Shown here: piece after piece, positions 26,804 to 35,982 of the stretch
Numbering within the stretch: position 1 is the stretch's first letter
Layout: every line of letters begins with the position of its first letter
From: Cyclobacterium sp. SYSU L10401
GTDB taxonomy: Bacteria > Bacteroidota > Bacteroidia > Cytophagales > Cyclobacteriaceae
Assembly (NCBI RefSeq): GCF_010993705.1
Contig: NZ_WOFO01000001.1
Location: 646,035-710,034 of the forward strand
Length of the DNA stretch: 64,000 bases
Reading direction: 5' to 3'
Notes under the pieces: generated by a model
Databases searched by the model: none
What the model was told of the DNA's origin: nothing
What the model saw: the letters and a program-made list of their open reading frames with translations, nothing else
Made by a program: the position numbers and the translations under genes

Positions 26804-28357
26804 ATGGAAAATTTCAAAATATTATGGGCTGATGACGAGATCGATCTCCTGAAACCGCATATACTGTTTTTAGAACAAAAGGGATACGATATAGTGACCG
26901 TAAACAGTGGGCTCGATGCGGTAGAAAAGGTAGAAGAGGAAAACTATGATGTAATATTCCTGGATGAGATGATGCCGGGGATGACGGGTTTGGAAACCCT
27001 GCAGCAGATCAAAAGTCTGAAACCTCAAATTCCTGTGGTCATGATTACCAAGAGTGAGGAGGAGCATATCATGGACGATGCCATTGGGGGAAAGATTGCC
27101 GATTACCTGATCAAGCCCATAAATCCAAATCAGATTTTGCTTTCCGTAAAAAAAATTCTTCAAAACAAACAATTGATCAGCGAAAAGACAAACCTCTCTT
27201 ATCAACAGGATTTCAGAAACATCAGCATGGCATATAATGATGCCATAGATCATGAGGAATGGGCAGATATTTTCAAGAAACTAACCTACTGGGAATTGGA
27301 GATCGATGAAACTGAAAATAAAAGCATGCAGGAGGTATTGGAAACGCAGAAAGTGGAAGCCAATGCTAACTTTGCCAGGTTCATCAAGGAAAATTACCTT
27401 GATTGGCTGAACATTCCCAATATAAGTAAGCCAGTAATGTCTCACCAGGTGATGAAGGAACATGTTTTTCCAAAGTTGAAAGAGGGAAAACCCTTGTTTT
27501 TTATAGTGATTGACAACCTGCGACTCGATCAATGGGAAATGATTGAGAATCAGTTGAGAGATTATTTTGTGGTAAATGAAGACAAAACGTATTATAGTAT
27601 TTTACCCACGACCACCGCTTTTTCAAGAAATGCCCTGTTTAGCGGAATGATGCCCATGGATATGGCCCGGCACCATCCTGACCTTTGGGAAGGAGAAGAA
27701 ACGGATGAAGGTAAAAACAACCATGAGGCGGAATTTTTGAAAATAAATCTAAAGAAAAACAGGCTCTCCATCCGGTCGAGCTATCATAAAATTTTGCAGA
27801 CCAATCAGGGCAAGGCCATACTGGAACAATTCCCTAATTTGATGAAAAATGATCTGAATGTTTTGGTTTATAATTTTGTAGACATGATGTCACATGCCAG
27901 AACCGACATGAAAATGATACGTGAACTTGCTCCGGATGAGTCCGCTTATCGTTCTTTGACGACCAGTTGGTTTTTACATAGCTCCCTTTTTGAACTTTTC
28001 AAAAAAATCAGTTTGGCCGGTGCGGATGTGATTGTGACCACCGATCATGGTACAAAGCGGGTAAACAAGCCATACAAGATTGTTGGAGACCGGAATGTGA
28101 CCACCAACCTAAGGTACAAACAAGGGAAAAATCTTAATTTTGAATCGGGTAAAGTTTTTGAAATCAAAAAGCCAGATGAAGCCAAACTTCCCCAGATGAA
28201 CATCTCTTCAAGTTATGTTTTTGCTGTAGAAGATTATTTCTTCGCCTATCCCAACAACTACAATTATTATGTAAACTTCTACAAAGATACCTTCCAACAT
28301 GGTGGAGTTTCGTTGGAGGAAATGATCATTCCTATTGTACATTTGCAGCCAAAATAA
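26804..28357 (+). CDS. porX: PorX, response regulator fused to PglZ/alkaline-phosphatase-like domain
   Basis: 517 residues from the ATG at 26804; an in-frame start at 26645 would run inside the divergent HD gene and is rejected. The receiver domain (1-120) has the acidic pair DDE near residue 10-12, phosphoacceptor D54 in IFLDEMMPG, and LIKPI. A helical linker follows, and then a PglZ domain (about 210-517) with FFIVIDNLRLDQW, TTTAFSRNALFSGMMP, FVDMMSHARTDM and VIVTTDHGTKR. PorX partners the PorY kinase and an ECF sigma factor to switch on the type IX secretion system in Porphyromonas; the presence of a CHU_C cargo protein in this window fits. porY and T9SS structural genes are not in the window. 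Confidence 0.93.
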   Translation: MENFKILWADDEIDLLKPHILFLEQKGYDIVTVNSGLDAVEKVEEENYDVIFLDEMMPGMTGLETLQQIKSLKPQIPVVMITKSEEEHIMDDAIGGKIADYLIKPINPNQILLSVKKILQNKQLISEKTNLSYQQDFRNISMAYNDAIDHEEWADIFKKLTYWELEIDETENKSMQEVLETQKVEANANFARFIKENYLDWLNIPNISKPVMSHQVMKEHVFPKLKEGKPLFFIVIDNLRLDQWEMIENQLRDYFVVNEDKTYYSILPTTTAFSRNALFSGMMPMDMARHHPDLWEGEETDEGKNNHEAEFLKINLKKNRLSIRSSYHKILQTNQGKAILEQFPNLMKNDLNVLVYNFVDMMSHARTDMKMIRELAPDESAYRSLTTSWFLHSSLFELFKKISLAGADVIVTTDHGTKRVNKPYKIVGDRNVTTNLRYKQGKNLNFESGKVFEIKKPDEAKLPQMNISSSYVFAVEDYFFAYPNNYNYYVNFYKDTFQHGGVSLEEMIIPIVHLQPK

Positions 28358-28364
28358 TCCATTT

Positions 28365-28793
28365 TTGAAAACGATACATTGCAATCACTTAAATCAAATT
28401 TCAAATTCCGCAGAATTAATCATAGATTTATGCAGGGATTTAGATGTGTGGGTGTTTAAGGGAGAGATGGGAGCTGGAAAAACCACCCTGATCAAGGCCA
28501 TCTGTAACTTACTTGAAGTCAGGGACCCGGTAAGTAGCCCTACATTTTCAATAGTCAATGAATATGCTACTGACAAGGCTGGTATCATTTATCACTTTGA
28601 CTTTTACAGGCTGGAAGACCCTGTGGAAGCCATTGAAATAGGGGTTGAAGAGTATTTTCATAGTGGGAATTATTGTTTTGTAGAATGGGCAGAAAAAATC
28701 CCCTCATTTTTGCCCGAGGATTTTGCCTTGATTGAAATTGAAAAGAGGGAAGAAGAAATTAGACATATAAGCGTAAAATTAATCCATCAATGA
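28365..28793 (+). CDS. tsaE: TsaE, tRNA threonylcarbamoyladenosine complex ATPase
   Basis: About 142 residues. No ATG exists before the Walker motif. A TTG at 28365 lies 7 bases after the porX stop and gives MKTIHCNHLN...; a second TTG at 28335 would overlap porX by 23 bases and is less likely. Motifs: Walker A GEMGAGKTTLIKA, SSPTFSIVNEY, HFDFYRLEDP and FVEWAEKI, all standard for TsaE. It powers the TsaBDE complex that makes t6A37 in ANN-reading tRNAs. It overlaps the next gene by 4 bases. Confidence 0.93.
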   Translation: MKTIHCNHLNQISNSAELIIDLCRDLDVWVFKGEMGAGKTTLIKAICNLLEVRDPVSSPTFSIVNEYATDKAGIIYHFDFYRLEDPVEAIEIGVEEYFHSGNYCFVEWAEKIPSFLPEDFALIEIEKREEEIRHISVKLIHQ

Positions 28794-30010
28794 TAGGGGG
28801 ATCAGGATTTTCTGAAATTGCCAAGGAAACAGGAGTATTCACACAGGAAGCTGTGGCCAGGGTGAAAAAAAAAGGTTCGCAGGTGTTGATTGGTATACCT
28901 CGGGAAACAGCCGAGCAGGAAAAAAGAGTGTTATTGACACCTGAAGCGGTTGCTCTTCTGGTGAATAATGGGCAGCGTGTCAAGATAGAATCCAATGCAG
29001 GTACCCTATCCAAATTTTCTGACAGGGACTATTCTGATGCGGGTGCATCGGTGGTTTATTCCAGTAAGGAGGTTTTTGATGCAGATGTGATTTTAAAGGT
29101 GGAGCCACCTGTGGCTGAAGAGATTGGTTACATGCGCCAGGGATCCTGTCTGATATCAGCTCTCCAACTGGGCAAACAGAAAGCTGCTTTTATTCAGCAG
29201 TTGAATCAAAAAAAAATTACAGCAGTTGCTTTCGAACACCTGGAAGACAAAGTAGGAGGGATGCCTGTGGTAAGGGCAATGAGCGAAATAGCAGGTAGTA
29301 CGGTGATGCTGATTGCTGCTGAATACCTGAGCAGTGTGAATGAGGGGAAGGGTATGATCCTGGGTGGGATCACAGGAGTGCCTCCCACTCAGGTAGTAAT
29401 TATCGGCGCAGGGACGGTTGCAGAGTATGCGGCAAGAACAGCCATAGGTTTAGGCGCTACCATCAAGATTTTTGACAACCATATTTATAAGTTAAGGAGA
29501 ATTAAACAAGTGCTGGGACAGCAGGTTTTTACTTCAACGATTGATAATTATGTGTTGGGGCAAGCCCTGAAGGAAGCAGATGTGGTTATTGGAGCCCTTA
29601 GAGCAGAAAAAGGGAGGCCGAAGGTGGTAGTTACTGAGGAAATGGTTTCCCAAATGATGGAAGACAGTATCGTGATTGATGTAAGCATTGATCAGGGAGG
29701 CTGTATAGAAACAGCGGAAATGACGAGTCACAGTGAACCGGTTTATAAAAAGCACGGAGTGATTCATTACTGTGTACCCAATATTGCTTCCAGAGTATCC
29801 AGAACCGCCTCCTATTCATTAAGCAATATTTTCACACCTATATTGTTGCAGATGGCAGATCTGGGAGGAGCGGAAGAGATGATTTTCAATTACAAATGGT
29901 TTATGAAAGGGGTTTATACCTATAGGGGCAGCCTGACCAATGCCCACCTGGGCAGGAAGTTTCAAATGGCCCACAAAGAATTACAGCTTTTATTGGCAGC
30001 AAGGTACTGA
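28790..30010 (+). CDS. ald: Alanine dehydrogenase / PntA-N-like family protein
   Basis: 406 residues with the two-domain fold of alanine dehydrogenase. The substrate domain has GIPRETAEQEKRVLLTPE, and LKVEPP supplies the usual Lys. The NAD domain has VVIIGAGTVAEYAARTAIGLGA and VIDVSIDQGGC with the conserved Asp. The C-terminal part has HYCVPNIASRVSRTASYSLSN. The catalytic His of canonical enzymes (YLHLA) is replaced by Gln (SALQLG), as in the transhydrogenase PntA branch, so alanine oxidation is not certain. An N-terminal extension of about 30 residues precedes the family start. It overlaps tsaE by 4 bases (ATGA). Confidence 0.85.
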   Translation: MIGGSGFSEIAKETGVFTQEAVARVKKKGSQVLIGIPRETAEQEKRVLLTPEAVALLVNNGQRVKIESNAGTLSKFSDRDYSDAGASVVYSSKEVFDADVILKVEPPVAEEIGYMRQGSCLISALQLGKQKAAFIQQLNQKKITAVAFEHLEDKVGGMPVVRAMSEIAGSTVMLIAAEYLSSVNEGKGMILGGITGVPPTQVVIIGAGTVAEYAARTAIGLGATIKIFDNHIYKLRRIKQVLGQQVFTSTIDNYVLGQALKEADVVIGALRAEKGRPKVVVTEEMVSQMMEDSIVIDVSIDQGGCIETAEMTSHSEPVYKKHGVIHYCVPNIASRVSRTASYSLSNIFTPILLQMADLGGAEEMIFNYKWFMKGVYTYRGSLTNAHLGRKFQMAHKELQLLLAARY

Positions 30011-30021
30011 CAGGAAAAATA

Positions 30022-30486
30022 TCAGGAAAGCAGATTTTGCCTAAGCAGAAATTCCAATTGGTCATTGGCTTTCAGCAAACTATCGGTTAGCTGTTTGTTC
30101 TCTCTTCTTAAGGAATACACTTCAAAAGCATTTTTTACTACTGTTCTCAGGTAATCTTCCTCCCAGGGCTTAGTCAGGTAATGGTATACCTTTCCCTTAT
30201 TGATGGCATCAATTACGGCCTGAATATCCGTATAACCTGTCAATAAAATTCTCATTGGGTCAGGATGCATGGGAATGATAGACTCTAAAAAATCCACCCC
30301 ATTTTCCTTGGGCATCCTTTGGTCGGTAATGATGATATCTATGTCCTCCTGAAGCAAAATATCTCTCCCTTCATCGGCAGACTCAGCCAGAAATATTTTG
30401 TAATCTCTCCTAAAAGTAGCTTTAAAAGCTTTAAGGTTATTGACTTCATCATCTACATAAAGTATCCTAATCTTATCTTTTTCCAT
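30022..30486 (-). CDS. Stand-alone response regulator
   Basis: 154 residues: a full receiver domain with DDE at 12-14, phosphoacceptor D55 (IIITDQRMPK), the ILLTGYTD switch and LTKPW, then a 30-residue helical tail (LRRENKQLTDSLLKANDQLEFLLRQ) and no DNA-binding domain. The receiver is of the RpfG/hybrid type, and the DDExNNLxxFKAxxRRD opening and HPDPMRILLTGY motif closely resemble the receiver of the hybrid kinase at 34684. It faces away from the E1-like operon across a 260-bp AT-rich gap, so the two units may belong to one signalling locus. It ends 11 bases from the ald gene, tail to tail. Confidence 0.9.
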   Translation of the reverse strand: MEKDKIRILYVDDEVNNLKAFKATFRRDYKIFLAESADEGRDILLQEDIDIIITDQRMPKENGVDFLESIIPMHPDPMRILLTGYTDIQAVIDAINKGKVYHYLTKPWEEDYLRTVVKNAFEVYSLRRENKQLTDSLLKANDQLEFLLRQNLLS

Positions 30487-30676
30487 GCCTTAAATATCGT
30501 AATAACCTTTTGATTTGTTAAGAATAAGAAATTGAATTTTAATTTTAAATAAAATATCGTTCTTTTTCAATTAATATTCATTAGTTTAATCGTATTATAT
30601 TTATATTCAAAAGTTTATTTTATAAATTAAAGAATTAAACCTTAAATACAAAAAAAAATATAACAAATTAATTCTG

Positions 30677-30684
30677 TATTTTTG
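30677..30684 (+). promoter_or_regulatory. Candidate -7 promoter element for the E1/GNAT/kinase operon
   Basis: TATTTTTG matches TANNTTTG and lies 63 bases before the ATG at 30748 in a very AT-rich stretch. No TTG was found at the expected -33 distance, so this is only a candidate. Confidence 0.3.
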
Positions 30685-30747
30685 ATTGTTTATTACTACA
30701 AAAATATAACTTTACCAATATTATCACCTTTTTTAGGCAGTAAAATT

Positions 30748-31857
30748 ATGGAAAACTCAAATAACAAATCTGAGTTTAAGCATTCTTATAAACCCTTGAT
30801 CTTTTCTCCTCAACTTCAGGAGGATAGGGATGTCATGGGAAAATTGAAGGAAACAGGTAAAGTTTTGTTTTTTGACACCTTTGAACTCCAGTTGACGGAA
30901 CTCATTAAAATGGAGAATCCGAAAAGAAAACTAACTTTGGAGGAGTTGTCAGAAAAAAAAGCAGATTATTACGCAGCTTCAGAAAAAAATTCCTCAGAAA
31001 ATGGCAATTGGATTTATTATCCCTGGAGAAATACGGTAGTCCGGATTTTGGAGGAGAAAGAGTTTATCAGGTTGCGCACGGTGAGGAACCGGTACAAAAT
31101 TACCGAAAAAGAGCAGGAGCAGCTACAAAAGCAAATCATCGGGGTTATTGGTCTTTCTGTTGGGCAAAGCGTAGCGCTGAGCCTGGCGATGGAAAGATGC
31201 TTTGGGGAGCTTAGGATAGCTGATTTTGACACCTTGGATTTAAGTAACATGAACAGGATCAGGACGGGATTATATAATCTCGGCATAAAAAAATCATGGA
31301 TTGTTGCGAGAGAGATAGCAGAAATTGACCCTTACCTGAAAGTCACCTTGTATGATGAGGGGGTTACTGAATCCAATATGGATGATTTTTTAATGAAAGG
31401 TGGAAAGATGGATCTTTTGATTGAAGAATGTGATAGTTTGCCGATTAAGATTTTGAGTAGACTTAAGGCCAGGAGCTTGGGCATCCCGGTGATGATGGAT
31501 ACTAGTGACAGGGGAATGATGGACATTGAGAGGTTTGACCTGGAACCTGGGAGACCAATTTTTCACGGATTATTGTCAGATTATGGTGAAGAAAAAGAAT
31601 TGTTAAATATACTCCCTGAAAAAGGAAGAGAAATAATGATTTCTCTTTTACAGTTTGAAAATTTGTCCGATAGGGTTAAATACAGTTTTGGAGAATTAGG
31701 TAAAACCATTACCTCATGGCCACAACTCGCATCTTCTGTTTTGCTGGGAGGAGCCGCCTGTTGCCATTATGCCAGAATGTTACTTCTAGGGCAGGAAGTC
31801 AATTCAGGTAGATTTTATGTTGATTTGGACAAGATACTCAATTTGAATGAAGGTTAG
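30748..31857 (+). CDS. E1/ThiF-like adenylyltransferase-fold protein
   Basis: 369 residues from the ATG at 30748; an in-frame TTG at 30682 sits inside the candidate promoter and is rejected. The middle holds a ThiF/MoeB/E1 fold: IIGVIGLSVGQSVALSLA as a variant nucleotide loop, LRIADFDTLDLSNMNRIR as the E1 D-x-D...N..R motif, then LIEECDSLPIK. There are no CxxC zinc pairs and no recognisable ubiquitin-like partner gene. A 120-residue N-terminal segment precedes the fold. It resembles the ThiF half of Rv1355c-type proteins. The product may activate a carboxylate for the next protein. It overlaps the GNAT gene by 11 bases, which predicts coupled translation. Confidence 0.82.
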   Translation: MENSNNKSEFKHSYKPLIFSPQLQEDRDVMGKLKETGKVLFFDTFELQLTELIKMENPKRKLTLEELSEKKADYYAASEKNSSENGNWIYYPWRNTVVRILEEKEFIRLRTVRNRYKITEKEQEQLQKQIIGVIGLSVGQSVALSLAMERCFGELRIADFDTLDLSNMNRIRTGLYNLGIKKSWIVAREIAEIDPYLKVTLYDEGVTESNMDDFLMKGGKMDLLIEECDSLPIKILSRLKARSLGIPVMMDTSDRGMMDIERFDLEPGRPIFHGLLSDYGEEKELLNILPEKGREIMISLLQFENLSDRVKYSFGELGKTITSWPQLASSVLLGGAACCHYARMLLLGQEVNSGRFYVDLDKILNLNEG

Positions 31858-32548
31858 AGTTAGGATAGTTAGGGCTATCGATGATATTGATGCCACAGAA
31901 AAGTATATTTTTGGGCACCATAAGGTACTTGAATCTTATGGCATTACGAAAGTGACTTCTGCGGACCGTTCCTGGGCCCTTAATCCACATGTTTACTTGA
32001 TTTTATTTGAGTCAGTAGAGGATTTAAGGATTTTAGGGGGAGGAAGAATACAGCTCAGAACCGAAAACTTTCCTCTTCCTTTTGAGTTAGCCATCAAGGA
32101 AATAGATCCCAAAATCATAGATTACATGGCTGATTTCAAGGACCTGGAAGTAGCCGAATATTGTGGACTTTGGAATAGCAGGGAGGTAGCAGGTTATGGG
32201 ATAGGTAGTATTTATCTGGTAAGGGTAGGAATCGCTATACTTCCACAGTTGAATTTGAAGAAACTTTTCGGTTTAAGTTCTCCGGTGACTTTGAGTATTT
32301 CCAAAAGCGTAGGGTACCAGGTAATCTCGATTTTAGGAGACAACGGTTCATTCTACTATCCGAAGGAGGGGCTCATAGCCACGGCTTTGGAAATAAATGA
32401 TATCAATGACCTTTCTCATGCCCAGACAGCTGAGAGAGATTATATTTTTGATTTAAGAAAGAAAATCAATTTCAATACCGTTGAAAGTGGACCAAAGGGA
32501 GAGATGGAACTTCAGTTTGAACTTCAAATACCAAAACCGGATAAATGA
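31847..32548 (+). CDS. GNAT-fold protein resembling acyl-amino-acid / autoinducer synthases
   Basis: 233 residues. The order of features fits the LuxI/FeeM branch of the GNAT fold: an N-terminal helix with a conserved-looking SADRSW, the strand VYLILFES, GGGRIQLRTEN (as in the G-G-x-R turn of FeeM/LuxI), an insertion, then VAEYCGLWNSREVAGYGIGSIYLVRVGIAIL, where the acyl-CoA or acyl-ACP pyrophosphate loop would be. This is pattern recognition, not a profile match. It overlaps the E1-like gene by 11 bases and the sensor kinase by 4 bases. The arrangement suggests an enzyme that makes a small acylated signal. An ordinary acetyltransferase is the main alternative. Confidence 0.6.
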   Translation: MKVRVRIVRAIDDIDATEKYIFGHHKVLESYGITKVTSADRSWALNPHVYLILFESVEDLRILGGGRIQLRTENFPLPFELAIKEIDPKIIDYMADFKDLEVAEYCGLWNSREVAGYGIGSIYLVRVGIAILPQLNLKKLFGLSSPVTLSISKSVGYQVISILGDNGSFYYPKEGLIATALEINDINDLSHAQTAERDYIFDLRKKINFNTVESGPKGEMELQFELQIPKPDK

Positions 32549-34677
32549 AAAACCTGTACATGTACTTAAGAAGCATAGGCTTGTCCCTGTTTTTGATTTT
32601 ATTTGTTACCCTGCCCATCATTTACTATTTGGGTGTTTTCAGTCAGGATGAAGGTTTAAGGTTTGATACATATGATTATTTTATTTCCGAAGAAGCACTG
32701 CCTGTCGGAAATTTGAATCCCAGTCATTTTAAAAATGAATCGCTTCAAAAGATTGATCTAGGTGTTATTGACGAGGATTTGTACGTCAAGGTGGATTTGA
32801 ATGACTTGGAGGGCTTGGGTAAGGATAGCCTGTTTATTGTCGAATTGAGCAACCCTTCTTTTAGGGAGGTAGACCTGATGCGCTTCAATAAAGCAGGAGA
32901 TTTAGTTTCCAAACAAACCTCAGGAACTGCATTTTCAAAGACCAACCCCCTGAAGAACCCTAATCCCTTCTTCAGGATCCAGGTAGGTGATGAATTCAAC
33001 TCCATTTTGGTGTTCAGAATAAAATCAAAAGTTCCGATTGAATTTGATGCCGCTATCTCTCCTTCCAATTCTTTTTTTCAAAACTACAGCCTGAGACTGA
33101 TTATTATCAGTGCCTATTTTGGTATCATGATTGCGCTGTTTTTATACAATTTCATACTTTATTTTTCCGTAAAAGATAAAGTGTATCTTTTTTATTGTTT
33201 TTACATTCTTTTTATTGCCCTGGCTCAACTTTCTCTTTCGGGCTATTCCTATTTTTTCCTGATGGAAAATGCCTATCTGTATGAGGTAAGTATCATTGGT
33301 TTCACCACCCTTTCAAGCATCTTTGTAATTCCGTTTATTCAACTATTCTTAAAGACCAAGGTCTACGTACCAAAATATGACCAATGGCTATACCTCATAC
33401 CCGTTTCCTATGTGATTACCCTGATTTTTAGAGTTTCAGGATTTGTGGAGTTGAGTTACTCCCTGACAGATTTAAATGGAATGGTTTTGGCCATTTGCTT
33501 TTTCACCATAGGGATCATTGCTGCAAAAAAAGGATATAGATCAGCCTATTTTTTCCTTTTGGCATGGAGTTTTTTACTGTTTGGCTTGGTAGTCTACATT
33601 TTACACAATCAGCGGATTATCGACCTGGGTTCCTATGCAAATTTTCCTTTATTGGCAGGAACGGCCATTGAAGCCTTGTTACTTTCTTTTGCATTGGCTG
33701 ATAAAATCAATATATTGAAGCGGGAAAAAGAAAGGGAGCAACTGGATAAACTGGATGCCCTAAAGGAAAATGAAAGGTTGATAAAGGAGCAGAATCTCCA
33801 TTTGGAAGATATGGTCAGGTCAAGGACTGAGGAACTTGAAATGACCTTGAAAAATCTTCAAAACACGCAAACCCAGTTGGTCAATCAGGAAAAAATGGCT
33901 TCCCTGGGTCAACTGACAGCGGGAATTGCCCATGAGATCAATAACCCCATCAATTTTGTCAGTTCTAATATTTCTCCTCTCAAAAGAGATCTGAAGGATA
34001 TTCTTGAGTTGATGGAGGTATATAGAGAAAAAGGCAAGGAGGAATTCACTGAAGATAGCCTGTCAGAAATTGAGGAGATGGAGGAGGATATTGAAATTGA
34101 TTATTTGTTGGAAGAGGTAGAACAGCTGCTGAATGGAATGGAAGATGGAGCCAAAAGAACTGTTGAGATTGTCCGTGGGTTGAAATTATTTTCGAGGGTA
34201 GATGAGCAGGATGTCAAAAAAGTAGATATCCATGATGGCATTGACAGTACATTAATTCTGCTCAATAGTACCATGTCGGGTAGAATAAAATTGACCAAAA
34301 ATTATGGATCCATTCCCCAAGTGGAATGTTTGGCAGGTAAGATGAATCAGGTGTTTATGAATATCATCAGCAACGCCATTCATGCACTTATCGATCACCC
34401 TATAGAAGGAAGGGAGCCTGAATTGACGATAGCCACATTTTTACAAAATGAGCGCGTTGTCGTTAAAATTGGGGATAACGGTCCGGGCATGCCAACTTCG
34501 GTCAGGGAAAAGATTTTTGAGCCCTTTTTTACCACCAAACCGGTAGGTAAAGGTACCGGGTTAGGTTTATCTATAGTTTATACCATCATTGAAAATCATA
34601 AAGGGACAATTGAAGTGGATTCGGAGGATCAAAAGGGTACCACTTTTACCATTGATTTACCGATCAATCAAAATTAA
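32545..34677 (+). CDS. 7TMR-DISM sensor histidine kinase
   Basis: 710 residues. An N-terminal helix (about 10-32) leads to a periplasmic DISMED2-like beta domain (about 35-180), then seven membrane helices (about 185-385; for example [20 protein letters not shown]), a coiled coil (about 390-450), and a kinase core. The H-box is [17 protein letters not shown] with His463; the ATP site has N-box [35 protein letters not shown] and [14 protein letters not shown] receptors bind carbohydrates or small ligands outside the inner membrane. Its ATG overlaps the GNAT stop (ATGA), so the sensor is made together with the putative signal-forming enzymes. Confidence 0.9.
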   Translation: MKNLYMYLRSIGLSLFLILFVTLPIIYYLGVFSQDEGLRFDTYDYFISEEALPVGNLNPSHFKNESLQKIDLGVIDEDLYVKVDLNDLEGLGKDSLFIVELSNPSFREVDLMRFNKAGDLVSKQTSGTAFSKTNPLKNPNPFFRIQVGDEFNSILVFRIKSKVPIEFDAAISPSNSFFQNYSLRLIIISAYFGIMIALFLYNFILYFSVKDKVYLFYCFYILFIALAQLSLSGYSYFFLMENAYLYEVSIIGFTTLSSIFVIPFIQLFLKTKVYVPKYDQWLYLIPVSYVITLIFRVSGFVELSYSLTDLNGMVLAICFFTIGIIAAKKGYRSAYFFLLAWSFLLFGLVVYILHNQRIIDLGSYANFPLLAGTAIEALLLSFALADKINILKREKEREQLDKLDALKENERLIKEQNLHLEDMVRSRTEELEMTLKNLQNTQTQLVNQEKMASLGQLTAGIAHEINNPINFVSSNISPLKRDLKDILELMEVYREKGKEEFTEDSLSEIEEMEEDIEIDYLLEEVEQLLNGMEDGAKRTVEIVRGLKLFSRVDEQDVKKVDIHDGIDSTLILLNSTMSGRIKLTKNYGSIPQVECLAGKMNQVFMNIISNAIHALIDHPIEGREPELTIATFLQNERVVVKIGDNGPGMPTSVREKIFEPFFTTKPVGKGTGLGLSIVYTIIENHKGTIEVDSEDQKGTTFTIDLPINQN

Positions 34678-34683
34678 CAGCTA

Positions 34684-35772
34684 ATGACTAAGAAAATCAA
34701 TGTGCTGTATATTGATGATGAGGATAATAACCTCAACTCATTTAAGGCAGCATTGCGGAGGGATTTCAAGGTGTATACCGCCTTGGATGCTGAGGAAGGA
34801 TTAAGTATTGCGAAAACCAGGGAATTTGAAGTTGTCATTGCCGACCAGAGAATGCCGGGAATTACTGGAGTGGAGTTTTTTGAAAGGTTGGTAAAAATCA
34901 ACCCTGATCCTATCCGCATTTTGCTTACCGGATATTCTGATATTTCCAGCGTGATAGATGCGATTAACAGGGGGGAGGTATACCGCTTTATTGATAAACC
35001 CTGGAACCTGGAGCAAATCAAAAATGCGATCATCAATGCCGCAGAAATATATTATGCCAGAAAAGAACTAAAGGAGAAAAACGAGCGCCTGGAAAAACTG
35101 CATACGGAGATGAACCAGTTTGTATACAGTTTATCGCACGAACTCAGAGGGCCATTGATGAGCATTTCAGGAATTTCTAAGTTGGCCAAGATGGAGGTGA
35201 GTGAACCCGGAATCGTTGAGTATTTTGATATGATAGATTCAGCTACCCTGAAACTCGACGATTTTATTTACAAAATGCTTGATTTTTACCGATCTACCAA
35301 AATTGAAAATAAAGTTGTAGCGATTGATTTCCAGGGAATCTTTGACCAGTTAATTAAAGACTATAAGCTCAAATGGGATTTGAGTACAATTGACCTGAGT
35401 TTTGACGTTTCCCAGGACGAACCATTTTTTTCTGATGAATCAAAGATTCGGGTGATTATCAATAACCTTTTCAGTAATGCATATAAGTTTCAGAAGGAGG
35501 CAGGAAGCCGTTGGATCCGCATTTGCATAAAGACCAATGGCAATAAGGCCTATTTGGAAATCGCTGATAATGGCATTGGAATAGAAGAAAAACACCAGTC
35601 TGACGTGTTTAATCTTTTTCACAGGGCCACCCAAAGGAATGTAGGTTCGGGCCTTGGACTGTACATGGTGAAGGAATCAGTAGAACAGTTGAAAGGCAAT
35701 GTGGTGTTAAAATCGGATGTAGGGATAGGAACTACCATTCAGGTAAATCTCCCTGATCTAAGTAGTAATTGA
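34684..35772 (+). CDS. Receiver-histidine kinase hybrid (soluble)
   Basis: 362 residues. N-terminal receiver with DDE at 11-13, D54 in VVIADQRMPG, ILLTGYSD and IDKPW; a coiled coil (about 120-145); then HisKA with His152 in YSLSHELRGP; and an HATPase with NNLFSNAYKF, EIADNGIGI and GSGLGLYMVKES. No membrane segment. It starts 6 bases after the DISM kinase stop, so the natural reading is that the DISM kinase phosphorylates its receiver, which then controls its own kinase domain. The final output protein is not obvious; the lone receiver at 30022 is one candidate. Confidence 0.9.
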   Translation: MTKKINVLYIDDEDNNLNSFKAALRRDFKVYTALDAEEGLSIAKTREFEVVIADQRMPGITGVEFFERLVKINPDPIRILLTGYSDISSVIDAINRGEVYRFIDKPWNLEQIKNAIINAAEIYYARKELKEKNERLEKLHTEMNQFVYSLSHELRGPLMSISGISKLAKMEVSEPGIVEYFDMIDSATLKLDDFIYKMLDFYRSTKIENKVVAIDFQGIFDQLIKDYKLKWDLSTIDLSFDVSQDEPFFSDESKIRVIINNLFSNAYKFQKEAGSRWIRICIKTNGNKAYLEIADNGIGIEEKHQSDVFNLFHRATQRNVGSGLGLYMVKESVEQLKGNVVLKSDVGIGTTIQVNLPDLSSN

Positions 35773-35982
35773 CTGTTTTTTCATTTTTTTGAAAGCAATG
35801 GTATTCCCAATGTGGACATGTTGGTTTTACCTTTTCGCCGGCTATGCACGCATCTACCCCATTTGGCAGGCCAAAGACCTAGACAGTTATACCTGATCCA
35901 AAAATTTCCTTTAATTACTTTGTTGAGATATAAAATGGAGGTAATTTGCACTTCAATTAATGGTAATTAAAATGTTTTTTAT

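Noticed and set aside
35773..35982. Possible RNA gene in the gap before ppa
   Set aside because: No tRNA-like cloverleaf, T-loop or riboswitch core could be found by eye.
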